Positions 7,326-14,292 of a DNA stretch of 16,710 nt are shown here, one piece after another. The stretch is taken from the NCBI GenBank assembly GCA_020024175.1, contig JAHHUB010000015.1, forward strand, positions 1 to 16,710, given 5' to 3'. Origin of the DNA: Oscillospiraceae bacterium (GTDB lineage: Bacteria > Bacillota > Clostridia > Oscillospirales > Ruminococcaceae). Below the pieces are notes generated by a model. That model saw only the letters and a program-made list of their open reading frames with translations, ran no database searches and had not been told where the DNA came from. Positions within the stretch are counted from its first letter, which is position 1; each line of letters begins with the position of its first letter. Position numbers and translations under genes: made by a program.

Positions 7326-8633
7326 ATGGCAAGAGGAAATGACGGAAAACAGGTTTACTGTTCTTTTTGCGGAAAATCTCAGGATATGGTGGATAAAATT
7401 ATAGCTGGACCCGGTGTTTTTATCTGCAATGAATGTATAGAGCTTTGCCATAACATGATGGAGCCTCAGGCAGCAGGCAGAAACAGAAGAAAAAAACAGA
7501 AAAGCAATGATATAAATGTGCTTAAACCCACAGAGATTAAAAAAGTTTTGGATGATTATGTAATCGGTCAGGACGAAGCTAAAATTTCTTTGTCTGTAGC
7601 AGTTTATAACCACTATAAGAGAATTTTGCAGGAAGAAATCACTGATGTGGAAATTAACAAAAGCAATATTCTTTTGATAGGTCCTACAGGAGTGGGAAAA
7701 ACCCTTTTGGCTCAAACACTGGCCAGAGTTTTAAATGTACCTTTTGCTATTGCTGATGCTACTACTTTGACAGAAGCGGGCTATGTTGGTGAAAATATTC
7801 TTCTTAAGCTTATTCAGGCTGCCGATTACGATGTTGAAAAAGCTGAAAAAGGTATTATCTATATTGATGAAATTGACAAAATAACAAGAAAAAGTGAAAA
7901 TCCTTCCATTACAAGGGATGTAAGCGGTGAAGGTGTTCAGCAGGCACTTCTTAAAATTTTGGAAGGCACTGTGGCAAATGTTCCTCCACAAGGAGGAAGA
8001 AAACATCCTCAGCAGGAATATATTCCTTTGGATACATCAAATATCCTGTTCATCTGCGGAGGTGCTTTTGAAGGTATTGAAAAAGTTATTGAAAAGAGAA
8101 TATCCAGTTCTTCCATAGGATTCGGTGCTGAAGTTGTCAGCAAAAAATCCAAAGAAAAAGATGAACTTATTAAACAGTTAGTTTCCCATGACCTTATAAA
8201 ATTCGGAATTATTCCGGAACTTGTGGGCAGACTTCCTGTTATAACAACCCTTAAAGATTTAGACAGAGATTCTCTTATTCAAATTCTGTCAAAGCCTAAA
8301 AATTCAATTCTCAACCAATACCGTGCTTTGTTTGAAATGGACGGAATACAGCTTGAATTTGAAAATGAAGCACTTATTAAAATAGCTGATATGGCTATAG
8401 ACAGAAAAATCGGCGCCAGAGGTCTGCGTTCTATTATGGAAGGCATTTTGGGGGAACTTATGTTCAAAGCTCCAGGTGATCCGACTATTGAGAAGATAAT
8501 TATTACACCAGAATTTGTTGATAAAAAGGCAAATGCAACTATAATTAGAAATCCAGCTAAAAAAGAAAAAAGTTTTGCAGCTCTGACTTCCGGAGAAAAG
8601 AAACCTGTTTCCAAAAACAGAACTGTATCATAA
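7326..8633 (+). CDS. clpX: ATP-dependent Clp protease ATP-binding subunit ClpX
   Basis: ClpX is the hexameric AAA+ unfoldase partner of ClpP. The 435-residue protein begins with a C4 zinc-binding dimerisation domain (C12, C15, C34, C37). The AAA+ core has Walker A GPTGVGKT at 119-126, pore loop GYVGE near 148, Walker B IIYIDE at 177-182, the RKH loop in GGRKHPQQEY, and the sensor 2 motif GARGLRS. The IGF tripeptide that docks on ClpP is at 264-266, so pairing with the upstream ClpP is well supported. Two in-frame ATGs exist, at 7320 and 7326. The AGGGGGG site at 7311-7317 is too close to the first and well spaced for the second, so 7326 is preferred. A convergent terminator follows. Confidence 0.97.
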   Translation: MARGNDGKQVYCSFCGKSQDMVDKIIAGPGVFICNECIELCHNMMEPQAAGRNRRKKQKSNDINVLKPTEIKKVLDDYVIGQDEAKISLSVAVYNHYKRILQEEITDVEINKSNILLIGPTGVGKTLLAQTLARVLNVPFAIADATTLTEAGYVGENILLKLIQAADYDVEKAEKGIIYIDEIDKITRKSENPSITRDVSGEGVQQALLKILEGTVANVPPQGGRKHPQQEYIPLDTSNILFICGGAFEGIEKVIEKRISSSSIGFGAEVVSKKSKEKDELIKQLVSHDLIKFGIIPELVGRLPVITTLKDLDRDSLIQILSKPKNSILNQYRALFEMDGIQLEFENEALIKIADMAIDRKIGARGLRSIMEGILGELMFKAPGDPTIEKIIITPEFVDKKANATIIRNPAKKEKSFAALTSGEKKPVSKNRTVS

Positions 8634-8639
8634 AAATAA

Positions 8640-8690
8640 TAAACAGCATTAACAAAGTAATATTTTGTCAATGCTGTTTAATTTTAAAAT
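8640..8690 (+). terminator. terminator between convergent clpX and XRE gene
   Basis: TAAACAGCATTAACAAA (8640-8656) and TTTGTCAATGCTGTTTA (8664-8680) form a 17-base stem with one mismatch and a 7-base loop. T-rich sequence flanks both sides, most clearly for minus-strand transcripts. It probably terminates both clpX and the opposing regulator gene. Confidence 0.8.
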
Positions 8691-8776
8691 TTAATATTTT
8701 TACTATAAAAAATTATGCTGACTTACAAAAGAAAAATCATAGTATTACAATTCAGTTAAAAAATTTGTTTGCAGGG

Positions 8777-9469
8777 TTATTTTATTTCTTCTTTGATACG
8801 GTACTCCGCATTTTTTATTAAATTCATGAGTGAAGATGAAAAAAGAGGGTAGTTTTGTGCAAGGGATTCAGTTGTAATGGATATATCGTATGGACGATGG
8901 ATTTTCTCCATGTTTCTTTGGGGCATACCACTAACAATAGCTTTGGCATTGCCCTCACAAAGAGCCATAACAGCTCCGGCATATTCAAAACAGGAGTATT
9001 TGTTTACATTGAAAAAGCTGTCCTGATTTTTTTCGTTTATCTCATAAATAATTCTGAAAACTTTGTATACAGATAACATAAGGTATGCGGAAACTTCATC
9101 GATAAGGTCATCATTGTCGGCTTTATCAAGCAAATCAAAAACAATATTAAGAGAATTTGCAATTAGTTTTTTATTTAAAACAGGCATTATGCTTCCTGTA
9201 TTTTCCTTACCCATGGAATCAGGTTCGGGAATTTCATTTACAGAAATGGTAGAACCTGTTTTATCTGCTGAACGACCTAATATATAATCACAGGAAACAC
9301 CGTAATATTCAGCAGCAGCTAAAAGAAAATCGAGACCGCATTCTCTGATTCCTTTTTCGTAATGGGACAACAATGATTGGGAAACTCCAAGTTCAGCTGC
9401 AGCAGTTTTTTGACTGATGTTTCTTTCTTTTCTAAGTAATGTCAGTATTCTGGCAAAATCATTTTTCAT
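8777..9469 (-). CDS. XRE-family helix-turn-helix transcriptional regulator
   Basis: This 230-residue protein has an N-terminal Cro/CI-type DNA-binding domain (about 5-66). The helix-turn-helix lies near 18-40 (ISQKTAAAELGVSQSLLSHYEKG split across two helices), and the domain ends with the common YYGVSCDYILGRS segment. Residues 67-95 look like a linker. Residues 96-230 form a mostly helical C-terminal region that I do not recognise and that may sense a ligand or form dimers. A GGAGGG site precedes the ATG. It is divergent from the histidine phosphatase gene, and a perfect inverted repeat overlaps its own -35 box, so autorepression is likely. The target genes are not known; the divergent neighbour is the nearest candidate. 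Confidence 0.88.
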   Translation of the reverse strand: MKNDFARILTLLRKERNISQKTAAAELGVSQSLLSHYEKGIRECGLDFLLAAAEYYGVSCDYILGRSADKTGSTISVNEIPEPDSMGKENTGSIMPVLNKKLIANSLNIVFDLLDKADNDDLIDEVSAYLMLSVYKVFRIIYEINEKNQDSFFNVNKYSCFEYAGAVMALCEGNAKAIVSGMPQRNMEKIHRPYDISITTESLAQNYPLFSSSLMNLIKNAEYRIKEEIK

Positions 9470-9500
9470 GATAATCCCTCCAAATTGAATTTGTAAAGAG

Positions 9501-9529
9501 ATTATATTACATTATTTTCATTTTGTAAA
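9501..9529 (-). promoter_or_regulatory. promoter of the XRE regulator gene
   Basis: On the minus strand, TTTACA (9529-9524) and TATAAT (9506-9501) are separated by 17 bases, a near-consensus sigma-A promoter 31 bases before the start codon. The -35 lies inside the inverted repeat at 9519-9538. Confidence 0.75.
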
Positions 9530-9538
9530 TACAAAATG
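9519..9538. promoter_or_regulatory. probable operator for the XRE regulator
   Basis: A perfect 20-base inverted repeat has arms CATTTTGTA (9519-9527) and TACAAAATG (9530-9538) around AA. It overlaps the -35 of the regulator's promoter. A single related half-site, TTTGTAAA, recurs at 9490-9497. Position and symmetry fit autoregulation; binding itself is inferred. Confidence 0.6.
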
Positions 9539-9544
9539 TATATT

Positions 9545-9572
9545 TTTTTGAGTTTATTCTTATTGTTATAAT
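9545..9572 (+). promoter_or_regulatory. possible promoter of the histidine phosphatase gene
   Basis: TATAAT at 9567-9572 lies 30 bases before the ATG at 9603. The -35 is poor (TTTTTG at 9545-9550, 16-base spacer), so this promoter may depend on an activator or may simply be weak. Confidence 0.35.
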
Positions 9573-9602
9573 ATATTACTACATTTAGGAAGGAATTTTT
9601 GT

Positions 9603-10235
9603 ATGAAAACATATAAACTTCATGTAATAAGACACGGAATGACTGACGGAAACAAAGAAGGCTACTATGTAGGTTCAAAGGATTTGCCTGTTTGTCCTGA
9701 AGGTATTGAAGAACTTAAAAGTATTTTAAATGAATTTGAATATCCTTATATAGAAAAACTGTATACAAGTCCGCTCCAAAGATGTAAAGATACAGCGGAT
9801 GTTATTTATCCTGGTATGGAGCAAAATATAATAGAAGAAATGCGTGAATGTTGTTTTGGAGAATTTGAGGGAAGAAAATTCACAGAACTTCAAAATGATG
9901 AAAATTATATCAGATGGCTGGGGGATTCTTTGAATAATCCACCTCCCGGAGGAGAAAGTGCTGATACATTTTTAGACAGACTTCTAAACGGTTTGGGAAA
10001 AATATTTAAAGATATGATGGACAATAATATTACATCTGCGGCACTTATTACCCATGGTGGTGTTATAATGAATCTTTTTGCCGCAATAGGATTGCCCAAA
10101 CATTCTGTTACAGAATGGAAAACCATGAACGGCAGCGGATATACAGTTATACTCACACCGCAAATGTGGATGAGAGATAATTCCATAGAAATTTATGATG
10201 TAATTCCAAACGAAAAAAAGGAATATAAAGATTAA
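9603..10235 (+). CDS. Histidine phosphatase family protein (phosphoglycerate mutase-like)
   Basis: This 210-residue protein belongs to the branch 1 histidine phosphatase (PGAM-like) superfamily. The phosphorylated histidine motif VIRHGMTDGN has H11, with R10 and R60 (in TSPLQRCKDTA) as phosphate pocket residues. E82 precedes FGEFEGR as the likely proton donor, and the second catalytic histidine is H151 in ITHGGV. The PGGES motif (115-119) is typical of the CobC/GpmB-like subgroup. Two genes downstream in biosynthetic logic is a corrinoid adenosyltransferase, so alpha-ribazole phosphatase (CobC-type) activity is one possibility, but this superfamily is too broad to assign a substrate. The AGGAAGG site upstream supports the ATG. 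A hairpin terminator ends the gene, so it is probably monocistronic. Confidence 0.9.
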   Translation: MKTYKLHVIRHGMTDGNKEGYYVGSKDLPVCPEGIEELKSILNEFEYPYIEKLYTSPLQRCKDTADVIYPGMEQNIIEEMRECCFGEFEGRKFTELQNDENYIRWLGDSLNNPPPGGESADTFLDRLLNGLGKIFKDMMDNNITSAALITHGGVIMNLFAAIGLPKHSVTEWKTMNGSGYTVILTPQMWMRDNSIEIYDVIPNEKKEYKD

Positions 10236-10289
10236 ATATCTGTAAAAACTATTGCATTTCAAAGTGATTTATAGGATAATAAAATAAAG

Positions 10290-10320
10290 ATTGTTTAAAA
10301 ATCTTTAGACAATTTTATTA
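10290..10320 (+). terminator. intrinsic terminator after the histidine phosphatase
   Basis: ATTGTTTAAA (10290-10299) and TTTAGACAAT (10304-10313) pair over 10 positions with one G-U wobble and a 4-base AATC loop, followed by TTTATTA. The low-GC stem makes it moderate in strength. It separates the phosphatase from the adenosyltransferase gene. Confidence 0.55.
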
Positions 10321-10344
10321 AAATATACTAGGAGGCAGTTTAAA

Positions 10345-10890
10345 ATGTTTGATATTAATAAAAATGCTCCAAAGAGCATGGTACATTTGTATGTGGGAAC
10401 AGGAAAAGGAAAAACAACCGCAGCAGTGGGCTTGGCAGTAAGATGCAGAGGAAACGGAGGAAAGGTTAAGTTTATCCAGTTTCTAAAAGGAAACGAAAGT
10501 GCTGAACTTGCTCCTCTTAAACAGTTGGGAATAGAAATTCTAAGAACAGATGATGTAAAGAAATTTACATTCCAAATGTCAGAACAGGAAAAAGAAGAAT
10601 GTTCCATAAACTGTTCGGAATGTTTTAAAGAAGCTGCCGATGCTTTGGTAAACGGCGACTATAATCTCATTGTTTTGGATGAAGTTATAGATGCAGTAAA
10701 TGCTCATATGCTTAAAAAAGAAGAACTTATTAAGTATATTCAGGAAAGAAACCCCAATACAGAAGTTGTTATGACAGGAAGAAATCCTGCTCAGGAAATT
10801 ATAGATCTGTCTGACTACTACACATTTATGGAAGCTAAAAAACATCCTTATGACAAAGGAATTTTTGCCAGAAAAGGTATTGAATATTAG
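10345..10890 (+). CDS. cobO: ATP:corrinoid adenosyltransferase (CobA/CobO/BtuR type)
   Basis: The family transfers the 5'-deoxyadenosyl group of ATP to the cobalt of reduced corrinoids, the step that makes coenzyme B12 from salvaged or newly made corrinoids. The 181-residue protein is of family length. It has the unusual P-loop GTGKGKTT at 18-25, the conserved KFIQFLKG strand near 42-49, and the acidic LIVLDEVIDAV motif with D112 and E113. MTGRNP at about 148 is also typical. AGGAGG lies 9 bases before the ATG. The downstream DUF975 gene starts only 27 bases later. No other corrinoid gene and no B12 riboswitch is visible here, so it may serve corrinoid salvage. A CX3CX2C cluster (C86, C90, C93) is an odd local feature. 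Confidence 0.9.
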   Translation: MFDINKNAPKSMVHLYVGTGKGKTTAAVGLAVRCRGNGGKVKFIQFLKGNESAELAPLKQLGIEILRTDDVKKFTFQMSEQEKEECSINCSECFKEAADALVNGDYNLIVLDEVIDAVNAHMLKKEELIKYIQERNPNTEVVMTGRNPAQEIIDLSDYYTFMEAKKHPYDKGIFARKGIEY

Positions 10891-10917
10891 CTCTTTAATA
10901 TAAGGAATGTGAAATAT

Positions 10918-11829
10918 ATGAATATGAGAAAAACCGTTAAAAGAAATGCAAAAAACGCAATGAGAACAAAATATGGCAGATCTATTGTTATGATAATGCT
11001 GCTTATGGGAATAAATATTTTGTTTTATCTGATGGATGCAATTATTACCCAGGCTCTGCAAATGCCGATTTTTGACGGAATTGAAGCCGGAATGACACCT
11101 TCCCTTATAAAAGATATCAACATCAGTATTCCGCTTGTGATAGGTAATATTGTTATAGTTATTTTTTATGCTTTGGTTATGTCCCCTTTATATCATGGTG
11201 TTTCAGGCTGGTTTTACCGTGTGGTTGGCGGAGAAAATTGTGAAATTGCCACTGCATTTAATTTTTTTGAATCAGCAAAACTTATGACAAAATCATGGGG
11301 TGCTGCAATTTCGATTTTTTTAAGAAAACTTTTTTACACAATATTATTCAGTATTCCCGGAGCGGCTGTTACAGGTATAGGTTTGTACTACAAAAAAATT
11401 TCTATGGGAGATTATGACCACAACAGATTTGTTTTGGCAATTTCTCTGGAAATTGTAGGTATATGTATTTTGGTTATATCTTCCATATACCTTTTTATCT
11501 ATTTTAAAAAATATTCTTTGGTTAAATATCTTATCAACAAACATAAAAATATTAAAGCAAGAGAAGCTATAAAACTTTCCTGTAAAATTACCAAAGGCGA
11601 AAAAGGCAAAATAGCTGTGTTTGATTTGTCATTTATTCTGTGGTTTATTTTATGTATATTAATAATCCCTATTTTATATGTATTCCCATACTATATGACA
11701 AGTAAAGCACTGTATTCAAAAGTTTTGATTGAAAGATATTATATGGAACATCAGCAAAAAAACGAAGAAAACTCAGATATTGATGAAAATATGAAAGAAT
11801 CTTCTGAAAATATATCCATGGAAAACTAA
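10918..11829 (+). CDS. DUF975 family integral membrane protein
   Basis: This 303-residue protein has about five hydrophobic segments (roughly 22-46, 71-92, 129-157, 171-197 and 233-258) and a charged, E/N/S-rich C-terminal tail of about 30 residues. The KRNAKNAMRTKYGRS segment at the N-terminus and the EAIKLSCKITKGEKGK segment before the last membrane span fit the DUF975 family of Firmicutes membrane proteins. Their function is unknown. I chose the ATG at 10918. An in-frame GTG at 10909 is only two bases from the AAGGA site (10902-10906), while 10918 is 11 bases from it. The short gap after cobO suggests cotranscription, but this gives no firm functional link. Confidence 0.75.
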   Translation: MNMRKTVKRNAKNAMRTKYGRSIVMIMLLMGINILFYLMDAIITQALQMPIFDGIEAGMTPSLIKDINISIPLVIGNIVIVIFYALVMSPLYHGVSGWFYRVVGGENCEIATAFNFFESAKLMTKSWGAAISIFLRKLFYTILFSIPGAAVTGIGLYYKKISMGDYDHNRFVLAISLEIVGICILVISSIYLFIYFKKYSLVKYLINKHKNIKAREAIKLSCKITKGEKGKIAVFDLSFILWFILCILIIPILYVFPYYMTSKALYSKVLIERYYMEHQQKNEENSDIDENMKESSENISMEN

Positions 11830-11952
11830 GGATTTTCTTATGGAAACAGGGATAAGTGAAATTAATTTGCTGAATAAATACTTCTTTTAAAAATCAGTTA
11901 AATATCAAAAATTTTATCTGATATGCAAAATTAAAATGAAAGGAAAGTGTAT

Positions 11953-12825
11953 ATGCCATCTGAAAAAATTATAAAAATTGTAGATGAAATCAAGAATCTA
12001 AGCAAAGGCAAAGAGGAATGTTACAAACTGATAATTGACCCTGATAAAACTCCAAATATTACTGACAGCAAATTCGGTGGGCTGCCCTATTGGGATATGA
12101 ATAAATATTTTCCCACAGATGCCAGAGGAAATAAAATGATTCTTTTGGCACAGCTTAATTTGGAACAACTGGGTGTAAAAAAACCGCTACCGGAAAAAGG
12201 AATACTCCAGTTTTTTATTACAAATGATGGCAATTATGTTTACGGAATGAATTTTGACAATCCCACTGTGCAAACAGGTTTTAGGGTAATATATCATGAC
12301 AGCATAGATTATTCCATAACAGAGGAAGAAATTATAGCAGCAGGTATTCCATTGGGAATTGATGATGATGAAAATATATACTCTCCTGTTATTAAAGAAT
12401 GTTATGTAAAAGCTGAAAAATCCAAATCTTACTGTTCACCTGATGCACAATATGATTTTGATATTATTTTCAAAACAGCAGTTAAAAATGTTTTGGGAGA
12501 AGATACAGAAGATGTGGATTTTTACGAGTATCTTGATTTTTATAACAAAAATAATGATGAAGATCGGGATTATTTTTACGATGAACTTTCCTCTGACGGT
12601 CATAGAATGTTGGGTTACCCTTATTTTACACAGTCAGACCCAAGAGAGTATAATGATAATCTGAAAAAATATGACACACTTCTTTTCCAAATTGACAGTG
12701 AAATGATAGGTGACAGTGATTATGTGCTGTGGGGGGACTGCGGTGTAGCTAATTTCTTCATCCCACATGAAAAATTGGAGAAACTTGACTTCAGCGACAT
12801 TCTTTATAATTGGGATTGCTGCTAA
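11953..12825 (+). CDS. YwqG family protein (DUF1963)
   Basis: This 290-residue soluble protein matches the YwqG/DUF1963 family, whose members have no established biochemical role. Visible family blocks are SKFGGLPYWD (39-48), LLAQLNLEQL (64-73), GILQFFIT (83-90), RVIYHD (111-116), HRMLGYPYFTQSDPR (217-231), LLFQIDSE (243-250), LWGDCGVANFFI (259-270) and the C-terminal LYNWDC. These blocks are in the normal order and spacing, so the gene looks intact. The ATG at 11953 sits properly behind AGGAAAG (11941-11947); an in-frame GTG at 11947 overlaps that site. It appears to stand alone, 123 bases after the DUF975 gene and before the infC promoter. Confidence 0.88.
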   Translation: MPSEKIIKIVDEIKNLSKGKEECYKLIIDPDKTPNITDSKFGGLPYWDMNKYFPTDARGNKMILLAQLNLEQLGVKKPLPEKGILQFFITNDGNYVYGMNFDNPTVQTGFRVIYHDSIDYSITEEEIIAAGIPLGIDDDENIYSPVIKECYVKAEKSKSYCSPDAQYDFDIIFKTAVKNVLGEDTEDVDFYEYLDFYNKNNDEDRDYFYDELSSDGHRMLGYPYFTQSDPREYNDNLKKYDTLLFQIDSEMIGDSDYVLWGDCGVANFFIPHEKLEKLDFSDILYNWDCC

Positions 12826-12842
12826 TTTTAAATAAAAATATA

Positions 12843-12871
12843 TTGACAAAGTTATGGGTATGTGCTATCAT
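12843..12871 (+). promoter_or_regulatory. infC operon promoter
   Basis: A full-consensus TTGACA (12843-12848) and TATCAT (12866-12871) are 17 bases apart. This is the strongest promoter in the window, as expected for a ribosomal protein operon. Transcription would begin near 12878, giving a leader of about 200 bases before infC. Confidence 0.88.
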
Positions 12872-12873
12872 AT

Positions 12874-13022
12874 ACAGGTAATCAAAGAAGAACTCAGCGT
12901 TCTCACCTGTGCATGCTTTAAATGACACATGGTCAATAAGTTTTCTCTCTGTAATTTCTAGGGGAGTGTTATTGAATTTATGGGTGTATGCTGATATTTT
13001 TCTGCATACACCCTGTCTTTTT
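12874..13022 (+). ncRNA. infC-rpmI-rplT leader RNA (L20-type attenuator)
   Basis: The long untranslated leader has a 5' stem from ACAGGT (12874-12879) with ACCTGT (12905-12910), capped by AGAAC/GTTCT (12889-12893 with 12899-12903) around TCAGC. It ends in a strong intrinsic terminator upstream of the coding region. Firmicutes infC-rpmI-rplT operons are known to carry an L20 leader in which excess ribosomal protein L20 promotes premature termination. The position and architecture fit that element. I infer the class from context and folding by eye; a covariance model search was not possible. Confidence 0.75.
12982..13022 (+). terminator. leader attenuator terminator upstream of infC
   Basis: GGGTGTATGC (12982-12991) and GCATACACCC (13004-13013) form a perfect 10-base stem with a 12-base loop, followed by TGTCTTTTT. 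It lies between the promoter and infC, so it must be read through for the operon to be expressed. Confidence 0.88.
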
Positions 13023-13062
13023 AACTAAAAACAGGTAGTAAATTTAGAATAAGGCATTATAT

Positions 13063-13078
13063 GGAGGTGCTTATCATT
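13063..13078 (+). promoter_or_regulatory. Shine-Dalgarno and AUU initiation codon of infC
   Basis: GGAGGTG (13063-13069) lies 6 bases before ATT (13076-13078), which encodes the first residue of the conserved IF3 N-terminus. The in-frame ATG at 13061 overlaps the Shine-Dalgarno itself and would add five residues atypical of the family. Confidence 0.85.
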
Positions 13079-13594
13079 AGCAAACAAGAACTGCTTATCA
13101 ACGAAGAAATCAGAGATAAGGAAATAAGAGTAATTGATTTTGACGGAAGTCAGCTTGGTATTTTGTCAGCCAAAGAGGCTCTTAAACTGGCAGGCGAAAA
13201 AAACCTTGATTTAGTAAAAATCGCTCCACAGGCTGTTCCACCCGTATGTCGCATAATGGACTATGGAAAGTACAGATTTGAGCAGGCTAAAAAAGAAAAA
13301 GAAGCCAGAAAAAATCAAAAGGTTATCGAAATCAAGGAAATCAGACTTTCTCTGAGTATCGACACACATGACTTTGAAACAAAGCTGAATCACGCAAGAA
13401 AATTCCTTGAAGCAGGAAATAAAGTAAAAGTTTCCATCAAGTTTAAGGGTCGTGAAATGGCTCACCCTGAAATGGGAGAAGTTATTGTGAAGAAATTTGC
13501 TGACAGTTGTTCCGATATTGCCAACATTGATAAGATGCCTAAATTGGAAGGACGCAGCATGGTCATGTTCCTTTCTGCCAAAAATGCCAAGTAA
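13076..13594 (+). CDS. infC: Translation initiation factor IF-3 (AUU start)
   Basis: IF3 binds the 30S subunit, prevents premature joining of 50S and proofreads the start codon and initiator tRNA. From the AUU start the protein is 172 residues, normal for the family. The N-terminal domain has LLINEEIR (6-13) and the signature PPVCRIMDYGKYRFEQ (55-70). A lysine-rich linker follows (72-82), and then the C-terminal domain with IRLS, HDFETK and IKFKGREM (121-128). AUU start codons on infC are known in E. coli and Bacillus and let IF3 limit its own synthesis by rejecting the poor codon. It is first in the infC-rpmI-rplT operon, behind a leader attenuator. Confidence 0.96.
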   Translation: MSKQELLINEEIRDKEIRVIDFDGSQLGILSAKEALKLAGEKNLDLVKIAPQAVPPVCRIMDYGKYRFEQAKKEKEARKNQKVIEIKEIRLSLSIDTHDFETKLNHARKFLEAGNKVKVSIKFKGREMAHPEMGEVIVKKFADSCSDIANIDKMPKLEGRSMVMFLSAKNAK

Positions 13595-13612
13595 TTAAGG
13601 AGGAAATTAATT

Positions 13613-13813
13613 ATGCCTAAGCTTAAAACACACAGCGGTGCTAAAAAGCGTTTTAAAATGACTAAAAACGGAAAGGTAAAGCATATGTCCATTTACAGAA
13701 GACATAGACTTACTCAAAGAAGCACAAAGCGTAAGAGAGCTTTGAGAATGCCTGCATACGCAGATCACACAAATGTAAGAGCAGTTAAACTTTTGATGCC
13801 TTACAGCAAGTAA
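13613..13813 (+). CDS. rpmI: 50S ribosomal protein L35
   Basis: L35 is a small, very basic protein of the large ribosomal subunit. The 66-residue product begins MPKLKTHSGAKKRFK, the family signature, and keeps the central RRHRLTQRSTKRKRALR stretch and the C-terminal KLLMPY. A strong AAGGAGG site lies upstream, and the gene starts 18 bases after infC, the standard order for this operon. Length and motifs are normal. Confidence 0.98.
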   Translation: MPKLKTHSGAKKRFKMTKNGKVKHMSIYRRHRLTQRSTKRKRALRMPAYADHTNVRAVKLLMPYSK

Positions 13814-13849
13814 TTCAACAAGATAATAACTAAACGGAGGTAAATAGAT

Positions 13850-14203
13850 ATGGCTCATATTAAGGGAGCAATGATGACTCGCAAGAGAAGAAAGAAAGTT
13901 CTTAAACTTGCCAAAGGTTATTTTGGCGGAAAGAGCAGATTGTTCAGAACAGCTAAAGAAGCTGTTATGAAATCCGGTCAATATGCTTACATCGGAAGAA
14001 AACAAAAGAAACGCAACTACAGAAGTATGTGGATCACAAGAATTTCTGCTGCTTGCCGTATGAATGGTGTTAACTACTCCACATTCATGAATGGACTTAA
14101 AAAAGCAGGAATTACACTTAACCGTAAGATGCTCTCCGAAATTGCAATTAATGATGCTGCTGCATTTACAGCATTAGTTGAAAAAGCAAAAGCTGCATTG
14201 TAA
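13850..14203 (+). CDS. rplT: 50S ribosomal protein L20
   Basis: L20 binds 23S rRNA early in 50S assembly and, in Firmicutes, also binds the leader of its own mRNA as a repressor. The 117-residue protein has the long basic N-terminal helix region (RKRRKKVLKLAKGYFGGKSR, about 12-31) and the conserved WITRISAACRMNG and YSTFMNGLKKAGI motifs of the globular RNA-binding half. The ACGGAGGT site gives a clear start 36 bases after rpmI. A GC-rich terminator directly follows the gene, so it closes the operon. Confidence 0.98.
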   Translation: MAHIKGAMMTRKRRKKVLKLAKGYFGGKSRLFRTAKEAVMKSGQYAYIGRKQKKRNYRSMWITRISAACRMNGVNYSTFMNGLKKAGITLNRKMLSEIAINDAAAFTALVEKAKAAL

Positions 14204-14215
14204 TTTTACCGAAAT

Positions 14216-14244
14216 AACGCCCGTGTAATCTGCGGGCGTTTTTT
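14216..14244 (+). terminator. intrinsic terminator of the infC-rpmI-rplT operon
   Basis: AACGCCCG (14216-14223) and CGGGCGTT (14233-14240) form a perfect 8-base GC-rich stem with a 9-base loop. A run of T follows directly (14239-14244). It starts 13 bases after the rplT stop. Confidence 0.93.
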
Positions 14245-14292
14245 GATAAATAAATATATTTATATACATTAATTTTGAGGGGTATTAATATA

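Noticed and set aside
10236..10344. Cobalamin riboswitch before cobO
   Set aside because: The gap is only about 110 bases, and I find no B12-box sequence; it holds a hairpin terminator and a ribosome binding site.
10579..11061. 160-codon minus-strand frame across cobO and the DUF975 gene
   Set aside because: It crosses two convincing plus-strand genes and has the Phe/Ile/His-rich composition of antisense shadows.
11830..11952. Terminator between the DUF975 and YwqG genes
   Set aside because: Only a weak 6-base ATATCA/TGATAT pairing with a long loop is present, which is too little to call.
12840..13060. T-box or tRNA-sensing leader before infC
   Set aside because: No T-box sequence (AGGGTGGNACCGCG) is present. 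The position before infC-rpmI-rplT and the fold fit an L20 leader better.
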